Origin: Arachidicoccus rhizosphaerae
GTDB lineage: Bacteria; Bacteroidota; Bacteroidia; Chitinophagales; Chitinophagaceae
NCBI RefSeq assembly: GCF_900107765.1
Contig: NZ_FNQY01000004.1
Span: forward strand, 1-64,000
Direction: 5' to 3'
Length of the DNA: 64,000 bases
Numbering within the stretch: the stretch's first letter is position 1; the number at the start of each line of letters is the position of its first letter. The notes beneath the pieces are model-generated. The model ran no database searches, was not told the DNA's origin, and saw nothing but the letters and a program-made list of their open reading frames with translations. Below, one piece after another: positions 28,901 through 36,880 of this stretch. The translations under genes and the position numbers were made by a program.

Positions 28901-29666
28901 TCATTCGGCAATGCAGGAGTTACTCTCCGCAAAAGTCAGTTTGTCGGAACGTGAAAAGGACCTGCAAAATCATCTGGCTTCTGCAACAGTGGTTCGAACA
29001 GTCCCGGAAATTAATGAGCTGTTGACCCAGCAAAATGCGCTCCTGGAAGTGACACGAAAAAATATGCTGGAGCAGCAATTCAAACTGGATACAGACTTAC
29101 AAAATAAACAAAAACAGGGAACGCTTCAAAAGGCGATTGATAAACAGCAAAAGATCTTTAATGACTGGGCAGCACTTAATAACCTGATCGGATCAAGTGA
29201 TGGTAAGAAATTCAGGGAAATTGCCCAGCAATATACCCTGGATTTACTACTCGGGTATGCCAATCAACATTTACAGGTACTCAGCAAACGCTATCTGCTG
29301 TCCAGAGTCAGGGACTCTCTGGCTATTCAGGTCATAGACCAGGATATGGCAGACGAAGTCCGTTCCGTTTATTCCCTTTCTGGCGGCGAGTCCTTTTTGG
29401 TATCCCTGGCCCTGGCCCTTGGCCTTGCCTCGCTTTCATCGCACCGGTTAAAAGTGGAATCTTTGTTTATTGATGAAGGGTTCGGCTCCTTAGATCCTAC
29501 TACCTTATCCATAGCCATGGACGCACTGGAAAGGCTGCACAATCAGGGCAGAAAAGTAGGGGTCATCTCCCACGTTCAAGAAATGACCGAAAGAATCTAC
29601 GTACAGATTCAGGTACATAAAAAAGCAAGTGGAAAAAGTAATATTTCCATTGTATCCTTAACATAA
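25902..29666 (+). CDS. sbcC: Exonuclease subunit SbcC
   Basis: A 1254-residue SMC/Rad50-type ATPase. Walker A is at about residue 35-45 (GPTGAGKSTILDALCLALY). Two long coiled-coil arms rich in Gln, Lys and Leu flank a zinc hook with C615 and C618 in CPVCGSTSHPY. The C-terminus holds the ABC signature LSGGESFLVSLALALGLAS and Walker B LFIDEGFGSLD. It partners SbcD to cleave hairpins and palindromes and to process DNA ends. It is somewhat longer than E. coli SbcC, consistent with long arms. No terminator is obvious after it. Confidence 0.97.
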   Translation: MKILQIKISNLASLEGENTIDFTSEPLNGAGIYAITGPTGAGKSTILDALCLALYARTPRYVQAKSIGISLQDSSGENIAQGDPRSILRDGTANGSATVRFVGIDADHYEATWSVRRAHQKATGKLLAYTHTLINLTKDREVPGTKSVIQKEIERLVGLNFDQFTRSVLLAQGDFTAFMKADKEEKSALLEKLTGSQIYSEISQKIYEHYKLEEDALKSLQNKAAGIELLTEDQISEIKVLIADQLTKKEQFQNQIAALEKDITWQQQKELLLERKTKASEQVNKAQSATDQLADTVKQLERVKAVLPIKNDQRRLLEETGAFLTLHQSKQTLDQKLSVMTTDRQIAAENLQKLQHQKVSQEQALKEARPRLLEASTLDTKIETAGTHLKGIQNNQDDLFNNKKEKEFNKNKVAEALSAASATLESLQNWSNQNQDRQKIAEETSLIINRLDQARELLDKSQADQQTIKELHLSLASIRSAIADLQQQIEATNKELKNLQTAQQHLQSQLSQTDTEDLENKLDTLSETQRSLERAQLLFEVLLKTQTEKDATEKQLSENQHLILSLENELTALQPTLDHLTIQVQTTQELIEKATLRHAENTERLRLTLTEGDPCPVCGSTSHPYADQSHLALGDQVIHTLKEEFSAASAALSMTQQKVTSLHTAISIQQDQQSRLKSQLEQKHIEYQNALKNWQTTSQALTVSRQNIGNNSIPDFLQQQLKETKEKLNQFQLQKSTVLSLKGKQESTLQKIDAQKEQSASLQTQLNNLHTKSELQSQQLSHHTESLQAASARLKELQNQLNPYFPTADWFDNWQKSPENFVSAIQKFSADWKSRQNQTVEILGKSETLKTEIKGYERELAGLDIQLEQLQQKVHQQKADMEELTRQRNLLFDGRSVQSVEKSLQAAIDQTEQNLQADKAHADTLEFQWNECAKELSIVKHNLTKAEEQKLNLEQKIQNWIQTFNETGQTKEGFIKLEETELNELLQFTDNWITLNETTIHSAMQELLSAKVSLSEREKDLQNHLASATVVRTVPEINELLTQQNALLEVTRKNMLEQQFKLDTDLQNKQKQGTLQKAIDKQQKIFNDWAALNNLIGSSDGKKFREIAQQYTLDLLLGYANQHLQVLSKRYLLSRVRDSLAIQVIDQDMADEVRSVYSLSGGESFLVSLALALGLASLSSHRLKVESLFIDEGFGSLDPTTLSIAMDALERLHNQGRKVGVISHVQEMTERIYVQIQVHKKASGKSNISIVSLT

Positions 29667-29775
29667 CAAATCAGCATAAATAATTATAATAAATTAATAA
29701 TCAATATACTGTAACAAATTTACAGACTTAATCATTCATACGCATTCTTTATTTTTTTTATTATGTCATACATAT

Positions 29776-29784
29776 TATATTTGC
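29776..29784 (+). promoter_or_regulatory. -7 element of the SGNH-GH20 gene
   Basis: TATATTTGC matches TAnnTTTG and lies after an unbroken T-tract near 29751-29760. It leaves a leader of about 65 nt before ATG 29855 and supports that start. Confidence 0.5.
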
Positions 29785-29854
29785 AAATAGTAAACCAGTG
29801 TACTGTTTCTTCTTAATAAAAGGCAGATCCAATCTGCAAAATGAAATCTCCAGT

Positions 29855-32599
29855 ATGATACACACGCTATTGAATGTAACTTTCAGGCCATCCGTTAAGC
29901 AAAAGGCAGTTATTTACTTTTTGTTTGTTTTTTGTATCCTGACCTTACCTAGTGGCACTCAGGCACAGCAAGTCCCGGCAGGACTATCTGACACGATGTT
30001 TTCTACGTATTATCAGCAAAGAGTCAGTTTATTCAGGTTGCTACCCAATAAACCAGGTGCAATAATTTTTTTAGGCAATAGCATCACCGACGGTGGTGAA
30101 TGGAGTGAATTATTTGAAGATGAGCCCAATATACTAAACAGAGGTATTAGCGGTGATATGACCGCAGGGGTGCTTAACCGGCTGGATGAGGTCACCGAAA
30201 GAAAACCCCGCAAAATATTCTTACTCATTGGCACCAATGATCTCTCCAGAGGCGTAACTGCGGACAGCGTCCTTTATAATATCTTTCTGATCGCTAAACT
30301 GATTCATAAAAACAGTCCTGCTACTCAGCTCTATATCCAAAGCATCTTTCCCGTAAACGACTATTATCATATGTTTACTGGCCACACGTCCAACACGCAG
30401 AAGATTAAATATATCAACCAGCGGTTACAGTCTAACGCTCAGGAGCTGGATTATACTTTTATCAATGTTTTTGACCAGTTAAAAGATCAAAATGACCATA
30501 TGAATATCCGGCTCTCCAACGACGGTCTCCATTTAAAGGGTCCCGGATATATGCGCTGGAAACACATTATCTACCCTTACCTCACCGGTGGAACGCAAAA
30601 GGCGGCCTTAATTCCTATGCCAAAATCCATCCACTATCAGCCAGGTGCATTCCCTTTATATAAACTGCGCGTCATTCAATATCAACAGGACTCAATAAAA
30701 GACCTGGCCCTGGATTTCCTACAAAATAGCCCGGACTTACCTCGTAATATTGCTGTATCCCCCGTGAATAACCTGGAAGATCCGGTCCTTCTGATCAGCT
30801 GTGTTCATCAGCTGGATTTCCCTCATAGTGCGCTTGCATCCAAGCAGGATCCCCGTCTGACAGAGGCTTACCGCCTTAATATATCCTCCAATAAAATTAC
30901 GCTGGAAGCCACCTCAAAACACGGAATCTTCAACGGACTTCAGACCCTAAAACAACTGGCCAGGGACGCAAGTTTTATAGATAACTGTCAGATTAGTGAT
31001 TACCCCAGTTTTGCCTGGCGTGGCTACATGATTGATGTGGGGCGTAACTATCAGCCCATGGATTTGATTAAAAAACAAATTGATTTAATGGCCGATTTAA
31101 AACTGAATATCTTTCATTTTCATCTGACCGAAGATGTTGCCTGGCGGCTGGCCACGCCCAAATATCCCCAACTGACAGCTGCCGGCACCATGACCAGAGA
31201 CCAGGGGCTATTTTATACCCAGAAAGATCTAAAGGAGCTCATTGAATATTGTAATCAACGCTTTATTACCTTGATTCCGGAAATAGATATGCCTGGCCAT
31301 AGCGCGGCCTTTAAACGCGCCATGGGATTTGACATGCAAAGTGATTCCGGATTGCTAGTTATAAAAAATATATTGGCAGCTTTCACAAAAACCTACAATC
31401 TCCCCTATATCCATATCGGGGCCGATGAAGTACATATTCATAAGGAGGATTTTCTGCCCAGTGTAATAGCGCAATTGCAGGCTGAAGGTAAAAAGGTAAT
31501 CGGGTGGGAACCGGGCGGTAAATATCCTGCCGGCGTATATCGGCAACTCTGGCGTGGCTCCGCCGCACCTTTGCCTGCGGCTACTTATAAAAGAATCGAC
31601 TCCCGTAATTTATATATCAATCATATGGATCCGGAGGAAAGTGTTGTTTCCATTTATAACCATGCGATCGATGACCGGCAAACCGGCGACTCCTTAAATA
31701 TCGGAGGCACGTTATGTCTGTGGAACGACAGAAAGCTGTCCGCGCCACTGGATAATCTTATCCAAAACCCAACCCTTCCCGCCATGATGGCCTTTGCCGA
31801 AAGATCCTGGTGCGGAGGGGGCCAAACAGAAAACCTGGTCGGCCTCAACCATTTAGATCAAAATCAACTGGAGGCATTTAAAGAATTTGAAGACCGTTTA
31901 CTCTCCGTCCAAAAATCATTTTATAAGAATATTCCCTTTCCTTATATCCGTCAGTCTGATATAGAATTTCAGCTAATCGGCCCCTATAATAATCAGGGAG
32001 ATCCGGATAAGAAATTTCAGGTGGAATCAGACCCGGATGATGTCCAATACGGATCCGGCGACAGTTCCACTCCAACAACAGTCACGCTGCGAGGCGGCAC
32101 AATTATTTTAAGGCATTTTTGGGATCCTTTTACAAAAGGCTACTTAGACCACCCAACTGAAAATACCACCTATTACGCGAAGGCACGCTACTGGAGCCCG
32201 GTAGATACGACCGCTCTGCTCTGGCTGGGTTTTTATGATTATTCCAGATCCACAGCCAGCGCTCCGCCAAAAGCCGGCAGCTGGAATGCAATGCATGCCA
32301 GAGCCTGGATCAATGGCCATGCTATTGCGCCTCCGTTATGGGCCAGAGCGGGTCAAAACGGGGATCTGGAAATCCCTTACCAGGACGAGAACTACTCCTT
32401 TAGACCACCTGCATCCGTTCAATTAAAAAAAGGCTGGAATACACTACTACTTAAAATACCTGTGGGTAAATTTGACGGTCCCTGGTATCAACCCGTCAAA
32501 TGGATGTTCAGTGCACTGTTTGTACAGCCGCAGTCAGGCAGTAGTGTAAACAATATGGAGCAGAATGCAAGCCTGTATCAAAATGCAAGCGTCAAGTAA
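29855..32599 (+). CDS. SGNH hydrolase fused to GH20 beta-N-acetylhexosaminidase
   Basis: A 914-residue exported enzyme from ATG 29855; an ATG 19 codons upstream is less likely because the signal peptide (ending SGTQAQ) fits the later start. Residues about 60-250 form an SGNH/GDSL esterase: GNSITDGGEW with the nucleophile Ser, GISGDMTAGVLNRLDE, LIGTNDLSRG and SNDGLHLKGPGY. A GH20 N-terminal domain follows, then the GH20 barrel (WRGYMIDVGRNY, FHFHLTEDVAWRL, IPEIDMPGHSAA) with catalytic pair D524-E525 in GADEVH. A C-terminal beta-sandwich of about 170 residues ends the protein. Likely roles are deacetylation and release of GlcNAc from chitin- or glycan-like substrates in the periplasm or outside. 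Confidence 0.92.
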   Translation: MIHTLLNVTFRPSVKQKAVIYFLFVFCILTLPSGTQAQQVPAGLSDTMFSTYYQQRVSLFRLLPNKPGAIIFLGNSITDGGEWSELFEDEPNILNRGISGDMTAGVLNRLDEVTERKPRKIFLLIGTNDLSRGVTADSVLYNIFLIAKLIHKNSPATQLYIQSIFPVNDYYHMFTGHTSNTQKIKYINQRLQSNAQELDYTFINVFDQLKDQNDHMNIRLSNDGLHLKGPGYMRWKHIIYPYLTGGTQKAALIPMPKSIHYQPGAFPLYKLRVIQYQQDSIKDLALDFLQNSPDLPRNIAVSPVNNLEDPVLLISCVHQLDFPHSALASKQDPRLTEAYRLNISSNKITLEATSKHGIFNGLQTLKQLARDASFIDNCQISDYPSFAWRGYMIDVGRNYQPMDLIKKQIDLMADLKLNIFHFHLTEDVAWRLATPKYPQLTAAGTMTRDQGLFYTQKDLKELIEYCNQRFITLIPEIDMPGHSAAFKRAMGFDMQSDSGLLVIKNILAAFTKTYNLPYIHIGADEVHIHKEDFLPSVIAQLQAEGKKVIGWEPGGKYPAGVYRQLWRGSAAPLPAATYKRIDSRNLYINHMDPEESVVSIYNHAIDDRQTGDSLNIGGTLCLWNDRKLSAPLDNLIQNPTLPAMMAFAERSWCGGGQTENLVGLNHLDQNQLEAFKEFEDRLLSVQKSFYKNIPFPYIRQSDIEFQLIGPYNNQGDPDKKFQVESDPDDVQYGSGDSSTPTTVTLRGGTIILRHFWDPFTKGYLDHPTENTTYYAKARYWSPVDTTALLWLGFYDYSRSTASAPPKAGSWNAMHARAWINGHAIAPPLWARAGQNGDLEIPYQDENYSFRPPASVQLKKGWNTLLLKIPVGKFDGPWYQPVKWMFSALFVQPQSGSSVNNMEQNASLYQNASVK

Positions 32600-32663
32600 T
32601 GCTTTTGTATTTGTTTGAATACTCAAGCAATAGATTTGCTGATTTTATATAGCCAAAGACCCA

Positions 32664-33494
32664 TCAATAGACTTTTTCCTGAAGAAAATCGCCGGTACGG
32701 CCATCGTATTTTAAAGAACGATGGCCGCCGTTGAATACGACCCGGATATCTAGCATCACTTCATTGTGCACCAAACCGTCCGGTCCTTTTAAACCCCATC
32801 TGCGGTTTTTATCGATGCCTATATATAATACCTGTCTTAAGTTATAATGCTTTTTCAGGTGTTGCAGGACTTTGTCCAGCGCCGCTTCAGAAACCTCCCC
32901 TGCTTTAAAAAGCACCTTTTCATTATCGGGGCTTTGATCGAAACCGTAGGAAAAACGGCTGTTCCCGTGCATATAAATAGAAGGATATCTGCCTTTTTTA
33001 TTTTTATCTTCTGCACTGAAATAACTATAGTCTCTGTAAAAAAATAAGAATACGGTTGGTTGGTCACCCACTGCAGCCACAGCCCGTTTAAAGGCCTTAT
33101 GAAATTCCTGCGCTTCAAAATTTCCGATATAACGCCACGTGATCTTGGCCGGTATTTGTCTTATTTTGGTGGTTAAGCCATCCACATTGCCCGTCCACAG
33201 GTAGGGTAATAAAAAACCAAACCAGAATAAACCAATAGCCAGCAGTGTTCCTGTTATCATTCTGATCTTACCTGCGAACTGCCAATGCTCCGCAAACTGG
33301 TCCAGTTTTTTTGACCAGATTTTCATAAAATAAGAAAGATAAAGATATCCTAGCGCAATGCATGTAATGATAAAAACCGGTATAAACCAATAAGAAAAAT
33401 AGCCACTGAGCATGGCAAAAAAGCACCCGGGCATCCAACCCAGATAAATATAGGCAGATGCTTTTATCAGGTTATGTAGTAAAGTACGTGTCAA
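32664..33494 (-). CDS. Membrane-anchored protein of unknown function
   Basis: A 276-residue protein with a TTG start at 33494; ATG at residue 21 is the alternative. It has three or four hydrophobic segments (about residues 10-30, 33-55 and 78-100) and a soluble C-terminal domain from about 105. That domain contains IGNFEAQEFHKAFKRAV, TVFLFFYRDYSYFS, VLQHLKKHYNLRQVLYIGIDKNR and ends with a strand-rich DIRVVFNGG motif. I recognise no family. It is convergent with the GH20 gene and apparently a single-gene transcript. Confidence 0.65.
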   Translation of the reverse strand: MTRTLLHNLIKASAYIYLGWMPGCFFAMLSGYFSYWFIPVFIITCIALGYLYLSYFMKIWSKKLDQFAEHWQFAGKIRMITGTLLAIGLFWFGFLLPYLWTGNVDGLTTKIRQIPAKITWRYIGNFEAQEFHKAFKRAVAAVGDQPTVFLFFYRDYSYFSAEDKNKKGRYPSIYMHGNSRFSYGFDQSPDNEKVLFKAGEVSEAALDKVLQHLKKHYNLRQVLYIGIDKNRRWGLKGPDGLVHNEVMLDIRVVFNGGHRSLKYDGRTGDFLQEKVY

Positions 33495-33670
33495 AATACT
33501 GTAAATAGCTGTTTTTCAATACTAATTTACAGAATTTACACCAATAAACCTAAACCAGGACCTGCTATTTTATTATTTAAGCCTGATACAACATTTCCCT
33601 GTCAGCCTCAAAATCGGGGCAGCGTAAATATCAAGGGATTAATCAGGATTTATAAAAAACAGGGTACAAA

Positions 33671-33698
33671 AAAAGAGACTTAAAATTTAAGCCTCTTT
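33671..33698 (-). terminator. Terminator downstream of tRNA-Gln
   Basis: On the minus strand the stem pairs AAGAGGCTTAAA with TTTAAGTCTCTT (one mismatch) and runs into seven or more T residues (33667-33674). It lies just 3' of the tRNA. Confidence 0.7.
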
Positions 33699-33711
33699 CC
33701 CTTAATTGGTT

Positions 33712-33784
33712 GTTGCCCGACCAGGATTCGAACCTAGACAAACGGCACCAAAAACCGTCGTACTACCATTATACTATCGGGCAA
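33712..33784 (-). tRNA. tRNA-Gln (UUG)
   Basis: The minus strand folds into a cloverleaf. The acceptor arms TTGCCCG and CGGGCAA lie at 33778-33784 and 33713-33719. The T-arm contains GGTTCGAATCC. The anticodon stem ACGGT/GCCGT encloses loop TTTTGGT, giving anticodon TTG. CCA is not encoded. The spacer from 33495 to 33967 otherwise holds only the two terminators noted on either side. Confidence 0.95.
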
Positions 33785-33894
33785 TTGCCCCTTTTGGGAG
33801 TGCAAATATAAAAGGCATTTTTTGTAACGCCAAATTACTGACTATAAATATTTTTCTTCGTTTATGCCTTACAAATCATACCATTGCCGTAATA

Positions 33895-33935
33895 AAAAAG
33901 CCCTGTTATGCATCGTGAAGCATACAGGGCTTTTT
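33895..33935. terminator. Bidirectional terminator after pnp
   Basis: Arms AAAAAGCCCTGT-T-ATGC (33895-33911) and GCATACAGGGCTTTTT (33920-33935) pair with one bulged T around an 8-nt loop. It follows pnp on the minus strand by about 30 bp. Confidence 0.9.
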
Positions 33936-33967
33936 GTATTGTAAGACAAATAAATCACCGATTTATC

Positions 33968-36220
33968 TTATCCGTTGTGGCGATTGTTTCTGTCACCATT
34001 ATTTCTCGGACCATGACCGCCGTCTCTTCTTTCAGGACGATCTCTTCTGTCCGGACGATCACCTCTTTCGGGGCGATCACCACGTTCAGAACGTTCAGGC
34101 ATTCCTTCAGGTCTGGGCTCCAATGCCTTATGGCTTAATTTATATTTGCCGGTTTTAGGATCAACGGCAATCAGTTTCACCTGCACCTTGTCACCGTCAT
34201 TAAAGACACCTTCCATGGTTTCCAGACGTTTCCAACTGATTTCGCTGATGTGTAGTAAACCTTCTTTTTTAGGTAAGAACTCTACAAAAGCACCAAATTC
34301 CTTGATACCTTTTACGGTTCCTTCATAAACGGTTCCAACTTCAGGAACAGCCACGATGCCTTTAATCGTTTCCAGGGCTTTGTTGACCCCTTCTTTATCA
34401 TTAGAGAAGATACTGACTTCACCTTTCTCATTTACTTCCTCGATATTGATGGTCGTGCCGGTTTCTTTTTGCAATTCCTGAATCACTTTACCACCGGGTC
34501 CGATTACCGCACCGATAAATTCTTTATCGATAATAATCTTCACCATTCTAGGAGCGTGTGGTTTCACATCATCATGTGCCTGTCCGATACACTCATACAT
34601 GGCGTCCAGGATATGTAGTCTGCCTGCTTTAGCCTGCATCAATGCTTCACGCATTACATCCATGCTTAAACCGTCCACTTTAATATCCATCTGAACACCA
34701 CAGATACCGTCTCTGGTACCGGTTACCTTAAAGTCCATATCCCCCAGATGGTCTTCATCACCCAGGATATCAGATAAAATGGCGTATTTACCATCTTCTC
34801 TGGTGATCAGCCCCATGGCAATACCACCAACATGTTTAGGAACAGGAACCCCTGCATCCATCAGTGCCAGTGAACCGGCGCAGACAGTAGCCATGGAAGA
34901 GGAACCGTTAGATTCCAGGATATCGCTGATAATACGGATGGTATAAGGATAGTCTCCCGTAGGAATCATCTGTTTTAAGCTACGCATAGCCAGATTGCCA
35001 TGTCCTACTTCTCTTCTGCCTGGTCCACGCATTGGCCTGGTTTCACCTGTAGAGAATGGAGGGAAATTATAGTGTAAGTAAAATTTGGAATAGTTGGAAG
35101 TAGCAGCTGTTTCAATTAACAATTCATCCAAAGGCGTACCCAGGGTAACTGTTGAAAGGGACTGGGTTTCACCTCTGGTAAAGAGTGCTGAACCGTGTGG
35201 TGTTGGTAATGGATCAATTTCCATAGCCAGCGGACGTACCTGATCCAACTGACGGCCATCCAGGCGGATGCGCTCATCCAGCATCATGTTACGTACCAGT
35301 TCCCATTGCAGATCTTCGTAATATTTTTTAGCCAGCTTAACGGTCAGATCTTCAGGCGCTTCACCCAGGCTCTCCACCAGCGCATCTTTCAATGCTTTAA
35401 AGGCTTCACTTCTGTCATGCTTAGCGGTTTTACCACGGGCGATCTCATTGATTTTATCAGTGGCAAAAGCAGCTACTTTAGTTTTCAATTCTTCGTCCTG
35501 TTCAGGTTTGGTATAATCTCTTTTACCGGTTATACCTTTTAGGGCGCGCAGCTGTTCCTGTGCTTTAATCTGAACGCGGATAGCTTCATGCGCAATACCT
35601 AATGCTTCAATCAGGTCCTCTTCGCTACACTCTTTGCTCTCCCCTTCCACCATCATCAGGTTTTTCTCCGTAGCGGCTACGATCAGATTTACATCAGCGC
35701 TTTCTACGGCTGAACGGCTCGGGTTGATGACAAATTTACCATCGATACGTGCAACACGTACTTCTGAGATAATTTCTTTGACAGGTATATCAGAAACGGC
35801 AAGGGCTGCAGAAGCGGCTAAACAAGCCAGGGCATCCGGCATAATCTGCTCATCGCTGGAAACCAGGGTAATTAAAACCTGTACATCACAGAAGTAATCT
35901 TCCGGGAATAAAGGTCTTAAGGCACGGTCTACCAGACGACTAATTAAGATTTCATAGTCGTTCAAACGGCCTTCTCTTTTGAAAAAAGAGCCCGGGATAC
36001 GACCAGCGGATGCAAATTTCTCTTGATAATCAACGCTTAAAGGAAAAAAGGATTGCCCTTCTCTTGGCTCCTGGCTGGCCACAACGGTAGCCAGAATGAT
36101 ATTGTTTCCCTGACGGATTGTAACAGCGCCATCAGCCTGTCTGGCCAGCTTGCCTGTTTCAATGAATACCTCACGGCCTTCTCCCAGGTCAAAGGAAACA
36201 CTTAGTGGTTGTGTTAACAT
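33968..36220 (-). CDS. pnp: Polyribonucleotide nucleotidyltransferase (PNPase)
   Basis: A 750-residue 3'-5' phosphorolytic exoribonuclease, a trimer in the cytoplasm. It has the first RNase PH domain (GRIPGSFFKREGR, SRLVDRALRPLFP), an alpha-helical linker, the second RNase PH domain (FPPFSTGETRPMRGPGRREVGHGNLA, SGSSMATVC-like segment), a KH domain (GAVIGPGGKVIQELQKETG) and an S1 domain (GTVKGIKEFGAFVEFLPKKEGLLHISE). The last about 45 residues are a basic-acidic tail with repeated R-G-D-R-P-E/D units. It lies downstream of rpsO, as in many bacteria, but separated by a terminator and a leader hairpin. Confidence 0.98.
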   Translation of the reverse strand: MLTQPLSVSFDLGEGREVFIETGKLARQADGAVTIRQGNNIILATVVASQEPREGQSFFPLSVDYQEKFASAGRIPGSFFKREGRLNDYEILISRLVDRALRPLFPEDYFCDVQVLITLVSSDEQIMPDALACLAASAALAVSDIPVKEIISEVRVARIDGKFVINPSRSAVESADVNLIVAATEKNLMMVEGESKECSEEDLIEALGIAHEAIRVQIKAQEQLRALKGITGKRDYTKPEQDEELKTKVAAFATDKINEIARGKTAKHDRSEAFKALKDALVESLGEAPEDLTVKLAKKYYEDLQWELVRNMMLDERIRLDGRQLDQVRPLAMEIDPLPTPHGSALFTRGETQSLSTVTLGTPLDELLIETAATSNYSKFYLHYNFPPFSTGETRPMRGPGRREVGHGNLAMRSLKQMIPTGDYPYTIRIISDILESNGSSSMATVCAGSLALMDAGVPVPKHVGGIAMGLITREDGKYAILSDILGDEDHLGDMDFKVTGTRDGICGVQMDIKVDGLSMDVMREALMQAKAGRLHILDAMYECIGQAHDDVKPHAPRMVKIIIDKEFIGAVIGPGGKVIQELQKETGTTINIEEVNEKGEVSIFSNDKEGVNKALETIKGIVAVPEVGTVYEGTVKGIKEFGAFVEFLPKKEGLLHISEISWKRLETMEGVFNDGDKVQVKLIAVDPKTGKYKLSHKALEPRPEGMPERSERGDRPERGDRPDRRDRPERRDGGHGPRNNGDRNNRHNG

Positions 36221-36238
36221 AAATATTTTTTTGAATTT

Positions 36239-36303
36239 GTAAGGAAGCGGTGCATGGTATAAAAAGGCGGGAACTAAAAAAATGCACGTAATGCCTTCCT
36301 TAC
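36239..36303 (-). promoter_or_regulatory. Long hairpin in the pnp 5' leader
   Basis: Outer arms GTAAGGAAG (36239-36247) and CTTCCTTAC (36295-36303) pair perfectly. Inside them GTGCAT (36250-36255) pairs with ATGCAC (36282-36287). The hairpin ends 18 nt before the pnp ATG on the minus strand. E. coli pnp is autoregulated through a leader hairpin cut by RNase III; an analogous role here is inferred from position only. Confidence 0.6.
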
Positions 36304-36328
36304 GGTTGACTGAATAACAGTTCGCTAC

Positions 36329-36372
36329 AAAAAACTATTCCCAACTAACAATAAACTGTACGTTGGGAATAG
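36329..36372 (-). terminator. Terminator between rpsO and pnp
   Basis: The 11-bp arms CTATTCCCAAC (36335-36345) and GTTGGGAATAG (36362-36372) pair perfectly. On the minus strand the stem runs into TTTTTT (36329-36334). It probably attenuates rpsO transcription before pnp. Confidence 0.85.
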
Positions 36373-36394
36373 CTAGTGTAGATCACTATATAAA

Positions 36395-36667
36395 TTATTT
36401 TCTCAATCCTAACTGCTCAATGAGCGTACGGTAACCCTGTAAGTTATGCTTCTGCATGTAAGCAAGCAGGCGTTTACGCTGGCCAACCATTTTCATCAAA
36501 CCACGCTGAGAGGAGAAATCTTTTTTATTTTCTTTCAGATGAGCGGAAATGCCCAAAATACGCTCTGTTAAAAGAGCTACCTGGCCTTCGATAGAGCCGG
36601 AATTAGCGGCGTTTCCACCGTATTTAGCAAAGATTGCTGCTGTTTTTTCTTTTGTTAAATAAGACAT
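36395..36667 (-). CDS. rpsO: 30S ribosomal protein S15
   Basis: A 90-residue protein of standard S15 length. It has the four-helix pattern and signature [20 protein letters not shown], then [23 protein letters not shown] and ending IEQLGLRK. S15 binds the central domain of 16S rRNA early in 30S assembly. It is followed by a terminator and then pnp. A clear -7 element lies 53 bp upstream, leaving a leader of about 45 nt that could carry the usual S15 autoregulatory site, although I cannot define one. Confidence 0.98.
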   Translation of the reverse strand: MSYLTKEKTAAIFAKYGGNAANSGSIEGQVALLTERILGISAHLKENKKDFSSQRGLMKMVGQRKRLLAYMQKHNLQGYRTLIEQLGLRK

Positions 36668-36719
36668 TAAAATCTGTTTTTAAACCTCTTTTAAAATTTT
36701 CTTCTTTTATTATTCGCTG

Positions 36720-36728
36720 GCAAAAGTA
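36720..36728 (-). promoter_or_regulatory. -7 element of rpsO
   Basis: The minus strand reads TACTTTTGC, an exact TAnnTTTG match, upstream of rpsO. Confidence 0.65.
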
Positions 36729-36868
36729 CAGCTTATTATTTATATAGTAAAATATTTTTAGGGAGCTTTTAGGCTCCCGCTGTCAATTTTGCGGTCCGAA
36801 GGGTAAAATTAAGCGATTTACTAACAAAATAGGCGGAATCCGGGGTCTTGTTTTGAAAAATCATCCAC

Positions 36869-36877
36869 TATCTTTGC
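36869..36877 (+). promoter_or_regulatory. -7 element abutting the rlmD start codon
   Basis: TATCTTTGC is an exact TAnnTTTG match and ends three bases before the GTG start at 36881. The transcript would begin at or next to the start codon, so the mRNA may be leaderless. Confidence 0.6.
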
Positions 36878-36880
36878 AAA

